DNA of 51,348 nt from NCBI GenBank assembly GCA_002751075.1, contig NAOQ01000019.1, positions 107,666 through 159,013 of the forward strand, written 5' to 3'. This document shows positions 1 through 25,600 of the stretch, piece after piece. Source of the DNA: Ichthyophonus hoferi. Taxonomy: Eukaryota; Opisthokonta; Ichthyosporea; Ichthyophonida; Ichthyophonidae. Within the stretch, counting starts at the first letter, position 1. Each line of letters opens with the position of its first letter. The position numbers were made by a program, and so were the translations under genes. The notes under the pieces were generated by a model that ran no database searches, was not told where the DNA came from, and saw only the letters and a list, made by a program, of their open reading frames with translations.

Positions 1-428
1 TCAGATTAAATTATGGGGGGGGTCTGTAAGACAGGAATTTTTTTCATAGTTGCGCAAATCACCAGATTAGGATTAATTTACGAAAGGCGCGAAATAATAA
101 ATATAAACAGAGTTATAATAAATAAAATACACAGATTAGCTTTAGATAAGAGATAATAGGAACTGTATATGTATTTGTATATTTGTATTTATAAATACTA
201 TAGGAAATAACATTCCTTTGTATATAATTAATATCAGTAACCAGAAAGCACATCAATTTTGACATATAGAAGCATACACACGCACATTTAGATATACCTC
301 GTATACTTATCTTACACACTACAAACGTACAGACAGGCATATACCCACACACACTAGGCTAGGTGCGAAACGTTCATCACAGCCTCAACAGCTATAAGTC
401 TTATGCCTTTATATTTATAAGGGGGAGG
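1..428. other. Upstream region of the Tip60 gene
   Basis: AT-rich non-coding sequence. I see no convincing exon on either strand. An in-frame TAG at 360-362 closes the reading frame upstream of the Tip60 ATG at 429, so the first coding exon does not extend further left. No clear TATA box or initiator can be assigned. Confidence 0.6.
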
Positions 429-12631
<12,203 letters not shown>

Positions 12632-15622
12632 TTTGCCTCTATACATACAGTTTAATGCACACTGGTATTTGCTTCTTCATATAGGTCTTCTATATACTTA
12701 CATGTAGCAGAACCTATTCTATTCATTTATTATTGATTTTGGACGAATTGTTTTACATGAAAGATAAGTTAGATGTCCATGTCATTGAGTAGGTATGCTC
12801 TTTTGGTCACACATCACGGATGGGAAAAAAACAGGTCGTGATGAAAAATTTGCCTTTTTTTTGTATTTTTCAAGTTTTTTTTAATGGTACACATGCCTAA
12901 CATAACTAGTTATATGAATTTGTGTGCTATAGATGATAGATATCTCGGTGTTGGCGTACTTCAATGTTTAAGCCATCATGCTAGTAACATCTACCTTGAG
13001 TAGTTTACGTATTTAAGTTGCAGCAACTTTATAATAAAGGTTTCATTTTTAGTTCATAGTTTGTGTTGCCTTTTCATCCGAAAATATTCTAGTTTGTTGC
13101 TAGGGTCCAAAAAGAAGATGGGGTGTTAAGGCATAAGGAGGTGGTGGGAAAAAGACAAAGGGCCAAAAAAGGATTTATTTATGTGGGGGTTTTATCTCTG
13201 TTAGACTGGCATCTTTGTATCTATACACTTGTATGCGTTTCATAAGATTAAGAGAGGTCGTTGCAATACATGATGTGCTATCCACAATTAGTGTTTCAAA
13301 AAACAAACATATTTTATATTTTGTATAAAATGTAAAAGCAATGAGGATGTGCTGTCGAATATAGCTACATATACAACATAACATAGATCTCGTGAATGCT
13401 GTGGTATTATGTCAGAATGTGTTCTTTTTTAAGAGGCCGTAATGACTTATCAAACTATAACTCATCTACTGTGTCCTCGTAATCTGTAATCCACACAAGT
13501 AATTCTGAATGAGATTAATATCGCCATATATTATAATTTCGAAAAAGAAAAGAAAAAATATATAGCTTTTAGTATAATATAATGTTTACAATCGTCGCTT
13601 ATACTTTACTTTAGGCGTTACAACTATTGTTGCTCTAAATAATCGTGTATAATATGTATTCACGCATATATAAAACCGACTTTGAATTTCTAGCAGGTTG
13701 GAATGGTTACTCGTGGAAAGTCGTTTTGTATATCTAATCTGAAAACAAAATCTCACTTATACAAACATATTATGAGCTACACATGGCTAGATTCCGGAGT
13801 AAATGAACACTGGAATCTCGCCACGTCTTGAATGGTTCTATAGGTTCAAATCGTGTACATATATATTTATAACATAGTAATCCCAACCCTGATACTACTC
13901 TGCTAAACCTTTTTTGTGTTTTTATATATAAAAAACTCATATTTTAATATGCAGTGTCTGTTCTGTTTGTACTGTCTTCTTACGCATTTTTTCTTTTCAT
14001 CCATATTTGCTTATGCGCAAAAGACTCAACAAAGAGTAGGAAGAGGCTGTGCCGAATTCTTGGTGCATTTAACTCCATATAATATAATATATGTATCAAA
14101 ATAGTTATGAGATGCAATTAAGTAATGCTAGATTATCAACCAGTCTATATATGATAGGTTATATCCTACGAGGACAATGGGCTCCGCGACATAGCTGAAA
14201 CCGAGTTCCGTGAGACTAGATAAGGATTCTCTATTTGTAATCGTCCGCTACTAAGTATTATCATTGGGCGTATTTCTCTGCTAGTGAGCCCAAAACTGCA
14301 AGCCTCTTTGTCAGGCCTCTTATGAATTGATCAAACTACTTTAATTTTTTAAAAGACAGTAATATTCTTGAGTGTAGAATGTTTTGAGTGTAGTGCCAGT
14401 TAAAAATAAATATAGTAATCATTGAATTCCGGAAATCCAAATATGATTTCTGGTGCGGAAAAAATACCAAAGACACTTCTGTAAAAAAAAATAGTAGCAT
14501 GGAGGATAACATTTTACCTTTTGGGGTTATTCTGAAGCCAATCTATATTTAAATCTATTGAGACATCTTCTTAGGTTTGGCCAGAGTGATTGCATATTTG
14601 AAATATTAAGTGAAAACGCAGTCAGGTAGGTATAATACATTGCTGGCTCGATTCTACCATGCATTTTGGTATAGTTTAATTTGATTCAATTCAAGTATGT
14701 TTACGTTGTAGCAAGTAGCAACTATAAACCTTAATTTAGGCCCATTTGAAAAGTCTGGACTGTATGTAACAAATTTAAGTTCAGGAATATGATTTTTTGG
14801 CTCACATTGTAGCTATATACTATATACTTTAATCTATAACGAATTTAGGAGATTATTTTAATTAGGTTCATTTTGCCATGTACTACTTTGAGTTTAGCTA
14901 ACTGATATTGACCAGTCCTACGAGTAGTGAGCACATATGATAACCAATACTAAAATTAAGAATAAAAATACAAATAAAAAGAGCAAAAATATAATTTATT
15001 GTGTTAAGATTAATTTTTTTATTGGAAGTCTTGATCGCCAGCAATCACGTTATTCCCAGTATTTGTGTCAATATAGGTTTAAATACTAAATAGCATCAAG
15101 GAACGTGATATTGCCGTAAGAACGTGGAAGCTGCGAGATCAAGTTATGTTTAGTACTACCGCTGCTTGGGGTTACATATGTTGTATCTAATTCCTTGATC
15201 TAGTTACTAGTTAACTGTCTCTGAGTTTTTGTACTAAGACTTTATAATAACGTACTTCAAACTTCTAGATAATAACGGGCTATATCTTAGGGCATGATTT
15301 CGTTTTAAAAAGTATCATATTAGGTTAAATGTTACTATATTTAGTCAAATTGGATCGAGCTTTTACATTTGATCGGTACAAATGTTAGCAAATCGGAATT
15401 CCATTCAAACATTTCTTTGGGATTTAAATCTATATTGTCGTCACACGTCATCTAAAGATAAGTGATTTGGCTAATAAACATAGGAAGCCAATTAGGGGTG
15501 GTCTTTAATTTGGTTTAAGCCACTTGATTTGGCTGCGAATTTGAAATATAAGCCCCAGTAAACTATTTAACTACTTCAAGTTAACGTTATTATAGTTGTG
15601 ATTTAATTGAAATTAGGAAAAT
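12632..15622. other. Intergenic region between Tip60 and hydrolase genes
   Basis: It begins with the probable Tip60 3' UTR, with AATAAA at 13033-13038. Beyond that I see only AT-rich sequence with short uninformative ORFs. One GC-richer, exon-like island near 14159-14224 is treated under findings. No RNA gene or recognisable repeat was found. Confidence 0.5.
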
Positions 15623-17749
15623 ATGAACGGAAAGGTAGAGAAATTGAAATCTTATGTTGATGTTGTTCGTGAGAAGGAAGTTGAAGTCCGTGGCCATGTA
15701 ATGTGGCAGGCTAATCAAGAGTCCGCGGATGGAACTATGACACCGACTGAAATTGTCGACCTCGTCTATGATATGAAGAAAAGTCTAGATGTACCAGGTC
15801 CTCACGACATGCCCCCTATAACTCTCTTGCCCTCACTCCGTTGGCATTTGAGAATGGGTGTAATATTGTTGTGCATGCTTTTCTTTATTGTGATTCCAGG
15901 TGCCTTTCTGATTCCCTTGACGTTTTTAGCGTACAAATACTTTGTTTACAAGACTATCCTTCGTCCGGCCTATAAGTTTCCAGACCTGCCAGGACCCTGC
16001 CAGGTAGGTCACCTCACTGTTAGGGACGGTGTGATACTACATTACTTCCTTGTTCGCCCTGCTACACCGTCAGAGGTTGCCGAAAAGGCCTCCGGAAAAT
16101 TCTCCAAGTACACCAGAACCCTGCATACCAACGAGGAAAATGCTGAGGCTTTCAAAGGTAAAAAAGTAATCATTTTTGCCAACGGTGTGGGCGGCTTCCT
16201 TGAGCATTTGTTCTGTTTAGTAGAGCAATTTGTTCCTCAGGATTACGTTTTTCTCTCGTGGGACTATAGGGGTTTGCACGGCTCGTCATCCCCCGAACGT
16301 TCTGGTTCACTGGCTATGAGAGACCATTGTGAAGATGCCCGAGAGCTACTTGATGCAATGGGTGTTCAATGTGCTGATGTTTTTATGGGCTGGAGCACAG
16401 GAGTCCAGGTATGCACTTGTTTTAGAATTAACACTAGTTGTATGTGGTTTTCATTTGTTAACAATACTCGTATTTTCAATAGCAATAAGGCACAGTTGTT
16501 GGTGTGCACACATATTTTACCTTTCATACATTGGCCTTTGAATGCATTGCTTTTATGGTCTATAATGATTTCTATACTCCTGTAGGCTCTCTTACTTTTC
16601 TTCTCTGCACAAGTGTTTTTAAGTATCATACTTACAAGCATTTCTATTTTAACCTCTATTTTTTATCCACAGATTGGACTTGAGTTTGCAGCTCTCTACC
16701 CAGAACGCCTACATAAATTGGTGCTGTTTAACGGAAACCACTCACACACCTTATCCAGTGCTTTTATGCCTCTTATGCGCCTCCCAATCTTCCGGGATGT
16801 CTACCATCTTGCTCTCAACTACGTTATTGTCCCCTTTGCCTCTCGAGTTGGTCCTAAAACCAACCGTGTATTTGAAATTGTTTATCCTTGGGTGTCGCTA
16901 TTCACTGTTCAGGTATGGCTATTACACATTGTTTCACTTTTTATGTTCATAAATGAACTTCCAACTTGTGCAAAAATAGAGTCATTGTATCAGATATATT
17001 GGTTAGTGTTAAAAAGAGGTTTGGCTACATACATTTAACATCTATATGGAGACTGTGTACTTGAATGGGGTCAGTTAGGTGTTTTAAGTCTCTCTGTATT
17101 GTGCATCTTGTAAATATATCTATATTCTATACACTACCTTTCTATTCCAAATTAACAATTTATTTTTTTAATAGGTCTATGCAGCAGTGTATGGCCAACC
17201 CGGTATGGAATATGTGATTGATCTTTACGTGTATGCCTTGTTCGCTAAGGGTTCCACTCACTTCACGAACTACCTTCGTATCTGCCAGCAACTTGATAAT
17301 CAGTCTGTGTATGCCTCATTGCCTGAGATCAGAACACCTACCCTACTGATCAGTGCTATGATGGATTTTATGACTCCTTGCTGGCAGATGTATGACCTTG
17401 AGGTTAGTTCTTGCAATTTCATTTGATCAATTTTTTTTTTTGCACAGATATACAGGCCTACCTTTTGAAATCTTTAAACGATATATATACATAATCCTCT
17501 TGCAACATATATTAACTGCACATATCATATACAACCAAACACATACGCACTTACTCTGCTACACGTATATCTTTATACCTGACCTAATACTATTCAATCT
17601 ATCATTTACAGGCTATGCTACCAAATGTTAAACATATCAACTACATGTTCAACAACCATTGTGTTCTTTTAGAATCAACCGATATTGTTCTTCCCGAAGT
17701 GCAAGAGTTTGTTTGTGGATCTGAGTCCGACAAGTCTAAATCAAATTAG
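15623..17749 (+). CDS. Membrane-anchored alpha/beta-hydrolase (4 exons)
   Basis: Exons 15623-16408, 16673-16912, 17175-17402 and 17612-17749 give 463 residues with GT-AG introns in phase 0. Residues about 78-107 are a strongly hydrophobic stretch that probably makes one transmembrane anchor or hairpin. The hydrolase fold follows: strand and oxyanion-type loop IIFANGVGG (183-191), the WDYRGLHGSS turn (213-222), and the nucleophile elbow G256-W-S258-T-G260. The likely acid is D406 in MMDFMTP, and the likely histidine is H434 in NNHCVLLE. The triad order Ser-Asp-His and its spacing are as expected for the superfamily. The substrate is unknown: lipase, esterase or thioesterase are all possible, and I cannot name a subfamily. 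The ATG at 15623 opens the long frame in context AAAATATGAAC. Reading on past the first donor gives only intron translation. Confidence 0.87.
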
Positions 17750-18503
17750 GTCGATGACCGTCAGCTCGCAGTTGTTTAGTCATTTATTAACCTTTACTAA
17801 CGGCTTATCACAAATCATCCAAAACATTGGATAATATGAAATCAGCTATGTGGAATATTGAAACTTTCAACTAGTCCTTAAATTTAGGAAACATGTGATA
17901 CGTTGGGTTAAAGAGGTGAATGTATTAATAAGCCGAATAATTTTTAAGGAACCCAGCCATTCATAAAAATATGGTTTAATATAGAATCTCTTTGTATGCA
18001 ATGGATATGCCTTTCAACCAAACAAGACAAAACTATCAACCCTTTCTATAAAATAAAATAGATGCAATGGCTCTAATTACAGCAGCAGAATACCATTGGA
18101 AAGTATTTTAGTATAAAGCTACGTAGTATTTAATACGGGCCATATCAACTCCTTAGATGTTGAACAAAAGGTTTAGATGTCTGTTGTTTATTTATGTAGT
18201 TTGAAGGAACAACGCACGTGGTAGTTAAATTTTGTACTAACAGAATAAAATCAACAGATCTGTGCATGCTGTGATTCACAAAAGTAGGGTTCAAATAAGA
18301 TTTTACTATAATAATTCTAACTGGAAACGTCTAATCCTATTAGTCACCATTTAAACATATGAAGTTGACCTTCCTTTTAAAACATTGAAGTGGTGCGCCT
18401 TAGCACCCCCTCTTGTAATATACCACCACTGATCTTATATTGATATATAGACACAAATAACGAGTGCGATATTGCCTTTTGACTCTCTCCAATATAAACA
18501 CTT

Positions 18504-18830
18504 TGTTAGGAATAATAACTAGAGACAGAAGTGTTCCAGTGACGTATACTTGTTTAGAAGAAGAGAGAATACCAAATTAATGAGTTTAATGTGCCTTTTT
18601 CTTTTCTATACATGGAGTACAGATATGCTAAGACATTGCCTATTATTAAATAAGTAAGCAGAACTTTTCTTAAGCAGGATGCCTAAGCAATGTGTTATCT
18701 GGACCCAAAACATACATTCTGAAAAGGTTTATTATAATAGTTGCAGGGTCTCTGCCACTGGCTAGTTAAGTTTCGATCGATCTTCTTGGATTGCCATTTA
18801 ACGCCAATGGGTTGCACCAATTATTTTCTA
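18504..18830 (+). mobile_element. Solo LTR, copia-type family of this window
   Basis: About 327 bp, beginning TGTTAGGAATAATAA. It shares ordered blocks with the LTR at 50495-50813 and, in reverse, with the LTRs at 42079-42399 and 47586-47885. Shared blocks include a run resembling AATACCCAATTAA, the TGCTAAGACAT block, GCAGGATGCCTAA..., and the end block GCACCAATTATTTTCTA. No retrotransposon coding region adjoins it, so I read it as a solo LTR fossil. I could not find a clear target-site duplication. Confidence 0.7.
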
Positions 18831-21800
18831 GAATACATATGTAATTATAAATTATTAATAAAATTGCATGATTGTAATTGTATAAAGAAATACCCAAATT
18901 AATAAATAATTCCTGTCTTGACATATTTGCTGTGTCTACTGTTAATTTTAACCTGTAATGCAGTTATGGCGTATCTCTTGGACAATTGCTAACAATTTAC
19001 AGCAGAGAATCAAAATAAAAATAAAACATCGTGCTAGAACCAAAGCGTTCCACTGCACTTTTATTATATATCTTTTTTATTATTATGATATTCATTTTTA
19101 TGAATATACATAGAACTGTCTTTTCCTTGCAAGTTCGATACGAAATGTTGGCGGCAATTACATTTTCTCGTTGGCTAATAACATAAAACTAAAGGGTTTA
19201 AAAATTCAACCAGTTTTAAGGAATGTTTTTATGCTAGAAGCCAAAATCAATCAGTTATTTGTTTTACAAGCATCAACGAGTAATTAATTAAATTTTGATT
19301 CAAAAAATCACACTTTTTAGTATGAAGAAACAATTAGGCTATGTATAATATCTTAATGGGTGTTTCGGCGTTCAACATATCAGATTGAGTCAGAACAACT
19401 CCAAGAGAAGGAGCATGTAAATAGAAATATTCAAACAACGATAAAGAATATGTTACTATTACAATTTTTATTGTCGTCAGTTTTTGTTAAAAGTCTCCAG
19501 AAATTTATTAGTTTATATCAACTTTTGTGAATCCTTAATAGTGGAAATGTATTATTCAGATTCTTTGCTAGAAGGCCACCTAGTCAAGCCTGGTACAGTT
19601 GAACCATTAGAGGATACTTGTATAATTTTCACCTAACGATTATAGTAGTTTAGATCATATTATTTCACATAGTACAAGCTGCATAGGAAGAAATTTAAAG
19701 TGTCTCTGAACTCAAAACAATTATGTGTACTGCAAGCAGAACTCACAAAGGCTTTAGCCTGCCCTTTACCTGATGAAAACCATCTAGATCAATCAATTGA
19801 AAATAGAGATATCTTATGTCAAATAGAACTCACTATAATTAGTACTACTTTCATTTCTAATAGATAATTATTCTGTCTCACTGCAGAACTCTGGGTCGGT
19901 CCTGCTGTAAGCAGAAACCTTTGTACTTTTAAGATATAGCATGCCATATAGAAATTAATAAAAGACTTGTCTCTAATTAGCTACGACTATAACTATTTTG
20001 ACTTACGTTGCATAGGTAACTATATTCGACACTGCCCATTTTTATCTTTTTTGAAGTTGTCATTTTAAAAAGGTAAATATGTGGCTTATGAACAATAGTG
20101 GAAGGTTGAATCGGAGGGCTATATATGACATGCTTGTGTTTAATCAGCAGCAAGAATAAAAAATAAGAAATTTTGTTTTCGTTGTTTGGTTCATGTTTTT
20201 CACTTGAAACCACAGCCCAATCTAATTTATTAGAAATGGTATATTAAAGACATTATGATAGTGCCTTTTCTGTATAAGAATGGTGAAAATCTGACCAATA
20301 TATTAATTGAAGTAGTTACAATTTAAATTAAAAGAATGCCTTATACACCTAATAAGTTGAAACCTCATCATCTTGCCATTATTAAACAAAATCGAAAGGA
20401 TTATGGGAGCTATCCTTAGACACGTCATAGATATTTGATATGAGGTAGAGATAATTTGCTATAAGGAAATGGCTGTGGTATTATTATCATTCCCTTTCAT
20501 GAAATAAAAATATTTTTTCCACACTATTACTTGGAAATATGTATGTGATTTCCTAGAGTCAATTACTGTTGCAATATTGAGATAGCATTGCTAGAATGTG
20601 TAGAAAGCAATACTATACTGCGATGAACATCCATTGCAGGTTTGTTCTGACTCTCCTCAACCTCTGCAGCCTTTTTTTCTAGGCTTGAATATTGGCAGAG
20701 TTTTCTACGTTCATATTCATTTTTGACAAAAAATAATATTTTTAAAAAATATATTTTAAATATGGGCAAAATAATATTGTACTAATGAATTATGATTCAA
20801 GAATGAGGTGAAAAAAAAAAAATCAAAAAAATCAACCGTGACCAATTCAAATTTCATATTGCTTAGCATTCAGTATATATAGTATGCACAAAACCCAGAG
20901 GGATTTTTCCCTTGTATTCCCTTCCAAGAGTAATTAAATATCACATACAAACAGTTAATCAGACTGTCTGCTTATAAAGGATATATATGATATAGAAGCT
21001 CATCAAAATTCTGAATTGGCATTTTCACTTAAACTAGAGTTTAAGATGTAAACATCCATAATGATTTTCTTGGCGCTTGGATGTCATGAAAACCGGGTCA
21101 TAGCTGGACAAACTATCAGTGGTACTACGTAGGTTTTGTACTTTAGCCATAATATATTTGCTTTTTAAAAATCACTTCCACCAGACGACTTTATTTAGTC
21201 ATTCTTAGATATTATTGGTTTCACGAGCTCTGACTCGTGTTGCATATGCATTGTTTTTCTTTGTTTTTTACGCTCGATGTCAGACATAGCAATATACTAT
21301 AAACTAATATTTATGTGTGCACGGGTTATATTATTATATAAGGAGATTGAGCTAAGTTCTGTGTGGACTTCAGAATGTTTGAATGATGTTAATACAAGAT
21401 AAATACAAATATAGTTTAATAGTTGATTGCAGTACTCTCTTAGTTCCTAATTGGCGTTGCAGTTTATGTACTGACGTCCTTTGACACAACTAAGTTATTA
21501 GTGATCAAGATTGATCTATCGGTCGATCAATAGGGGAATTCGTAATTTTATCAAACAATATTCTATATTTAGTTAAAACATTGGAGGATTCAATAAGAAA
21601 TTGGAATCTCATATTCTATGTAGCGATCCATTCAAACCTAACTACGATAGGTTGCAATCTATAAAATTCGATTTTATTGGATATGCATTTGAATACTAAA
21701 CCAAAAACCGAGCTTTTGGAGACTGCTGTAGGAACGTACTAAAAAATTCCCAACACCAATTAAACACGATGTTTTTAAATATGGCAAAAGCTGTACAGGT

Positions 21801-22099
21801 ACTTTCTAACTAATGAATACGTTGATTTTAATTGAATTAATTCTGGCATGAAATTGGTTTTTAACTAGTGAATGCCATACATATCATTACATTATTGGTC
21901 CCATTAACTTTAATTTTTCTTAATCCAAAGGTTTTCGGACATATCCCTTGTTAAGGTTTATACCTTGAGCCTATTTCTATTCCACGACTAATGTTTTTAG
22001 TTATAATGATACTTATCGTTTAAATAAACTGCTTCTTCAAGATTCAAAACATACGATTACTAGAGTTTTTGCAATAGCAATAAGTGTCTCACAAGAGCC

Positions 22100-22141
22100 C
22101 TTAATTGCCCATGCTTATTACTTAATTGCCCATGCTTATTA
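22100..22141. repeat. 21-bp perfect tandem duplication
   Basis: Two adjacent identical copies of a 21-nt unit (CTTAATTGCCCATGCTTATT plus A) lie in the desert upstream of the GW/Q-rich gene. It is a local duplication with no evident function. Confidence 0.9.
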
Positions 22142-22673
22142 ACAAACAAATCCAATAAATAAACCATAAGTAAACCATACAGCATATGAGATTGGATTAC
22201 TTTTGTTTATTAAAAGGTTGACTGTAAAGATAAGAACACTCTTATAGAAAAAACTGTGTTCTTTACTGTTTTGGTATTCACATAAGTAAAGAGCTACTCA
22301 ATATTGAGTATGCCGTAAGGCTGCATCACTACTAAAGCATGTAGGAAAAACTACCCATGTGGATCTACTATACGTAAAAAGCGTTGCCCAACCAACCCAT
22401 GTTGCTATTTATTTAGGAAGTGGAATTTTATCATTGGTTGAAGCTACATTGTAATTAGTTATTCCGCCTGGCTATTGGTCAGCACATACCAATAGTTGGC
22501 TTAATTTTAGATTGGACTCGTCTTACGTAAAATTAGCAGCTAATCTACTATATGGATGAAGCAAATTGTAGGTTCTTGAACTCGACAAAAAGAAGTAAAT
22601 GGAACTTGTATCCTTTTGTTGGTGTTGGACTACAAATTTACTGTTATTTATTAGTTAAAGTTTCTAAGGAAAC

Positions 22674-25600
22674 ATGGAGATCTCAGCAGCATTTGGCATG
22701 CTGGAGGCCGTACACGGCCAAGCAGATGCTTTAGATAAAGAGGTTACCACTCTGAATACAGAAATGTTTGAATTAATAGAGGTTGATAAGGCCATGATTC
22801 AGAATACTGTACTGGTTGGAGGTCGATTGCCTGCAGATTTGAAATCAACTTGCAAGTAAGCTCCAGGGTGGTCTAGTTCAATGCTTGTGTTTTATATTTT
22901 TTCTGGGTAACCCATGTTATTTATGGATACACAGTTATAAAACTTGATTTCTACCTATTTATTCTCATATTGCAAGCTGAAATTTTATATGTTCTTTTGT
23001 GTACTGCCATTCTGAAATAAAATTCTTTGAAAACCTTAATTCAATCATTTTTTTCTTAATTTTAATAATCCAACAACCTTTCTTATCCCTATAGTGAGCT
23101 TCTATTAGCACATGAAGCTTGTGCTCCTGGTGATCCGTTAAAAGTCTTGCCCTTCATCCTCTCGATGCCCTTTTTTTTTTCCCCCAACTACTCCCACCAT
23201 AATCGCATTTATTATTGTTATTGCTATTTATTCACTTTTCCGCATTTGATACTTCTCATCCCTTTCATGTACTTCAAATACTATTACAATCAAGAGCACT
23301 TCTTATTGTCGTCCAACTGCCTCATTGTCTGACATGCTACACCTGCCCTGTTCTCTCCCTTTTTTTTTCTCCCCATCCCTTCATCTCCCAATCGACTCTA
23401 GGGCATATTTCAAAATGGAAGAGCAGCATTGGGATCGCCTAGGTCTTGATGAGCGTATCACCAAGACCTTTTTGCAGTTGGATTCATGCTGTCTCAAAGA
23501 TGACCTGATTGAACAATTTCCTGAAAAAAATGAGCAATTGAGAACACAAAGAAGAGCACTGGCAAATAGGTGTGTACTACCCTTATTACATACTCAAACC
23601 TTGTTCTTCTGCGCACCGGGACACCATTTGTTTGAAGTATATTCTTTTAAATTGAATATTAAATATGATCACTTCTCATATTTTCCTATTCATTTTATCA
23701 TTCCTGGTTGTCCTATTTAATTATATATACCTTTGTGCTATGTTATTCCATCTATCTGGAATCCTACAATCCACCACCTCTATTTTTATATTTTCATACT
23801 TATATGGTCTACCCTGTTTATTCATCTTAGGTCTAACAATCCACTACTACTTTCCTCCCTTCCCTTCTTTCCTCTTGGTGTGTTAAAGAGAGAGTGCAGT
23901 GATCTATGAAGTTGCGTTTGCATTCACCATATTAATATTTACTTTACCTCTCTCTATTTCTATGGTTGACTGAGAGGCTGTCCTTAACTGGTGTTAAGGA
24001 CAGCCTCCCAGTACATATCATATCACAACTTGAATATATCCTCACTTACCTTCTCTATTGTACTTACGTATCTTGTCTTTATGAGTATTTCTATATTTTA
24101 CATATTGGTATTGTGGTTATTTTACTCTATCCTTGCGTGAGCTGCTGGCATATGTTTTTCCTTTGCTATTACTCCTTATCATATCTATGTCTTCTCTGCA
24201 TTATTATTAGGAACAATGACATGTTATTTGAGACTGTTTGTGTACACCTAGTGTTCAAAGCTAGGTATGGTTTTTTTTTTTGTAAGGCGTCGTTATGTCC
24301 GACTACCTACAATCAAAACTTCAAATCAAGTATACATAAAGCTGAGTATTGTGTTATATTCTGTATGCGGTTTTTAGTGTATGCCTTCGGACAGGACACC
24401 TTGGTGTGATGGGTAATCATACATATACACAACCTAATCATCTTACCTACTATTACTATTCCCCTTTCTCTTCCTTTTTCACTTATTTCTCCTTTCTCTT
24501 ATTACTCTCTTACCTTTTGCTTCATCACTTCTTTTATCCTTCTTAAAGGTTACATGCTATTGGCGATCGTCTAAAGGAAGCCAACAAGGAAATGGCTAAC
24601 CTAGACTTAAAAATCGGTACCAGTGCTTCCTCCTCTACTACGACGACTCCAAATCCTTCTATTCAAAACTCCTCCGCCTTACAGCAGCAAAGAGGATCAC
24701 CTGGGATATACCCAAAACTGACCACGTCACAAACCTCAATGGAACAACCTAGTTCTAACGCATCAACACCCGAGCCGACCCGTGGATGGCCTACTTCTAC
24801 TACACATACCCCTATTGCGTCCTCAACGCCCCCACCCGCACAATCGGTTACAACTCCGTCGGCACAGGATGAGTTCACGGATTGGTCATCTGCTACTACA
24901 CAATCCCAGCCTTCGACTGCACCTGTCACACCTTTTGACACATCAGCGGCCCAGGGAGAGTGGGCTGATTGGGCAGGTTCTTCATCACAGTCATCCACCA
25001 CAACCACACCACACACACAAGATACTTCCAATGGATGGTCAAATGCTACTACCCAACCATCTGCTGCCACCCCATCTGCTGCCTCTCCATCTGCGTCCAG
25101 TCCATCACAGGCCACTACAGGCTGGTCGTCCACGTTGACTCAGACTCCCTCACCCAGTTCTACTCAGGGCCCATTGTATGGAGGACGTTCCTCTTCCAAC
25201 GTATTCATGCCAGTCAAAACATTCCAACCACAGCAAGATGATACCCCGGCCCCCCCGACCCCTACCCCTATGGCTGATCTAACAATGACACCAGAACAAC
25301 AACAAGCTATTCTTGCCTTTAAACAAGGGCACGTAGTCATGCTTCAGCGTGTTGCACAACAACACTGGCAACAAAAGCAAGTGCTGGCCAAGCAGCTAGA
25401 GGCCTGCAAAGACACTGTGTCTCCTGAACAAATAGAGCAGTATAAACAGCAGCTCCAAACACAACAACAAGCAGAGATGCAGAAATATCAGGAGAGTTGT
25501 GACCAGCGGTTAGAGGCATATCGCCAGCAACTGTTAGAGAAAAAGTCAGGCGCCTCGCTATCACAGAATAGTCCATTCCCACAGCAACAACAGCAATATT

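Larger units (their letters stand above)
17750..22673. other. Gene desert with a solo LTR
   Basis: About 4.9 kb of AT-rich DNA without a convincing exon on either strand. It includes the 3' UTR of the hydrolase gene, a solo LTR at 18504-18830, and a 21-bp tandem duplication at 22100-22141. The rest shows nothing I can assign. Confidence 0.5.

Noticed and set aside
363-428. N-terminal extension of Tip60 from position 363
   Set aside because: The frame there starts with GTG, directly after an in-frame TAG. The first ATG is at 429 in a strong context.
13841-13860. tRNA-like GGTTCAAATC box
   Set aside because: No matching acceptor stem, D-arm or anticodon arm could be found around it.
24663-25133. 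156-codon open frame antisense to the S/T/P-rich exon
   Set aside because: It lies wholly opposite a confirmed exon. Its composition (V/D/A/G-rich, no family resemblance) is what the complement of an S/T/P/Q-rich frame gives.
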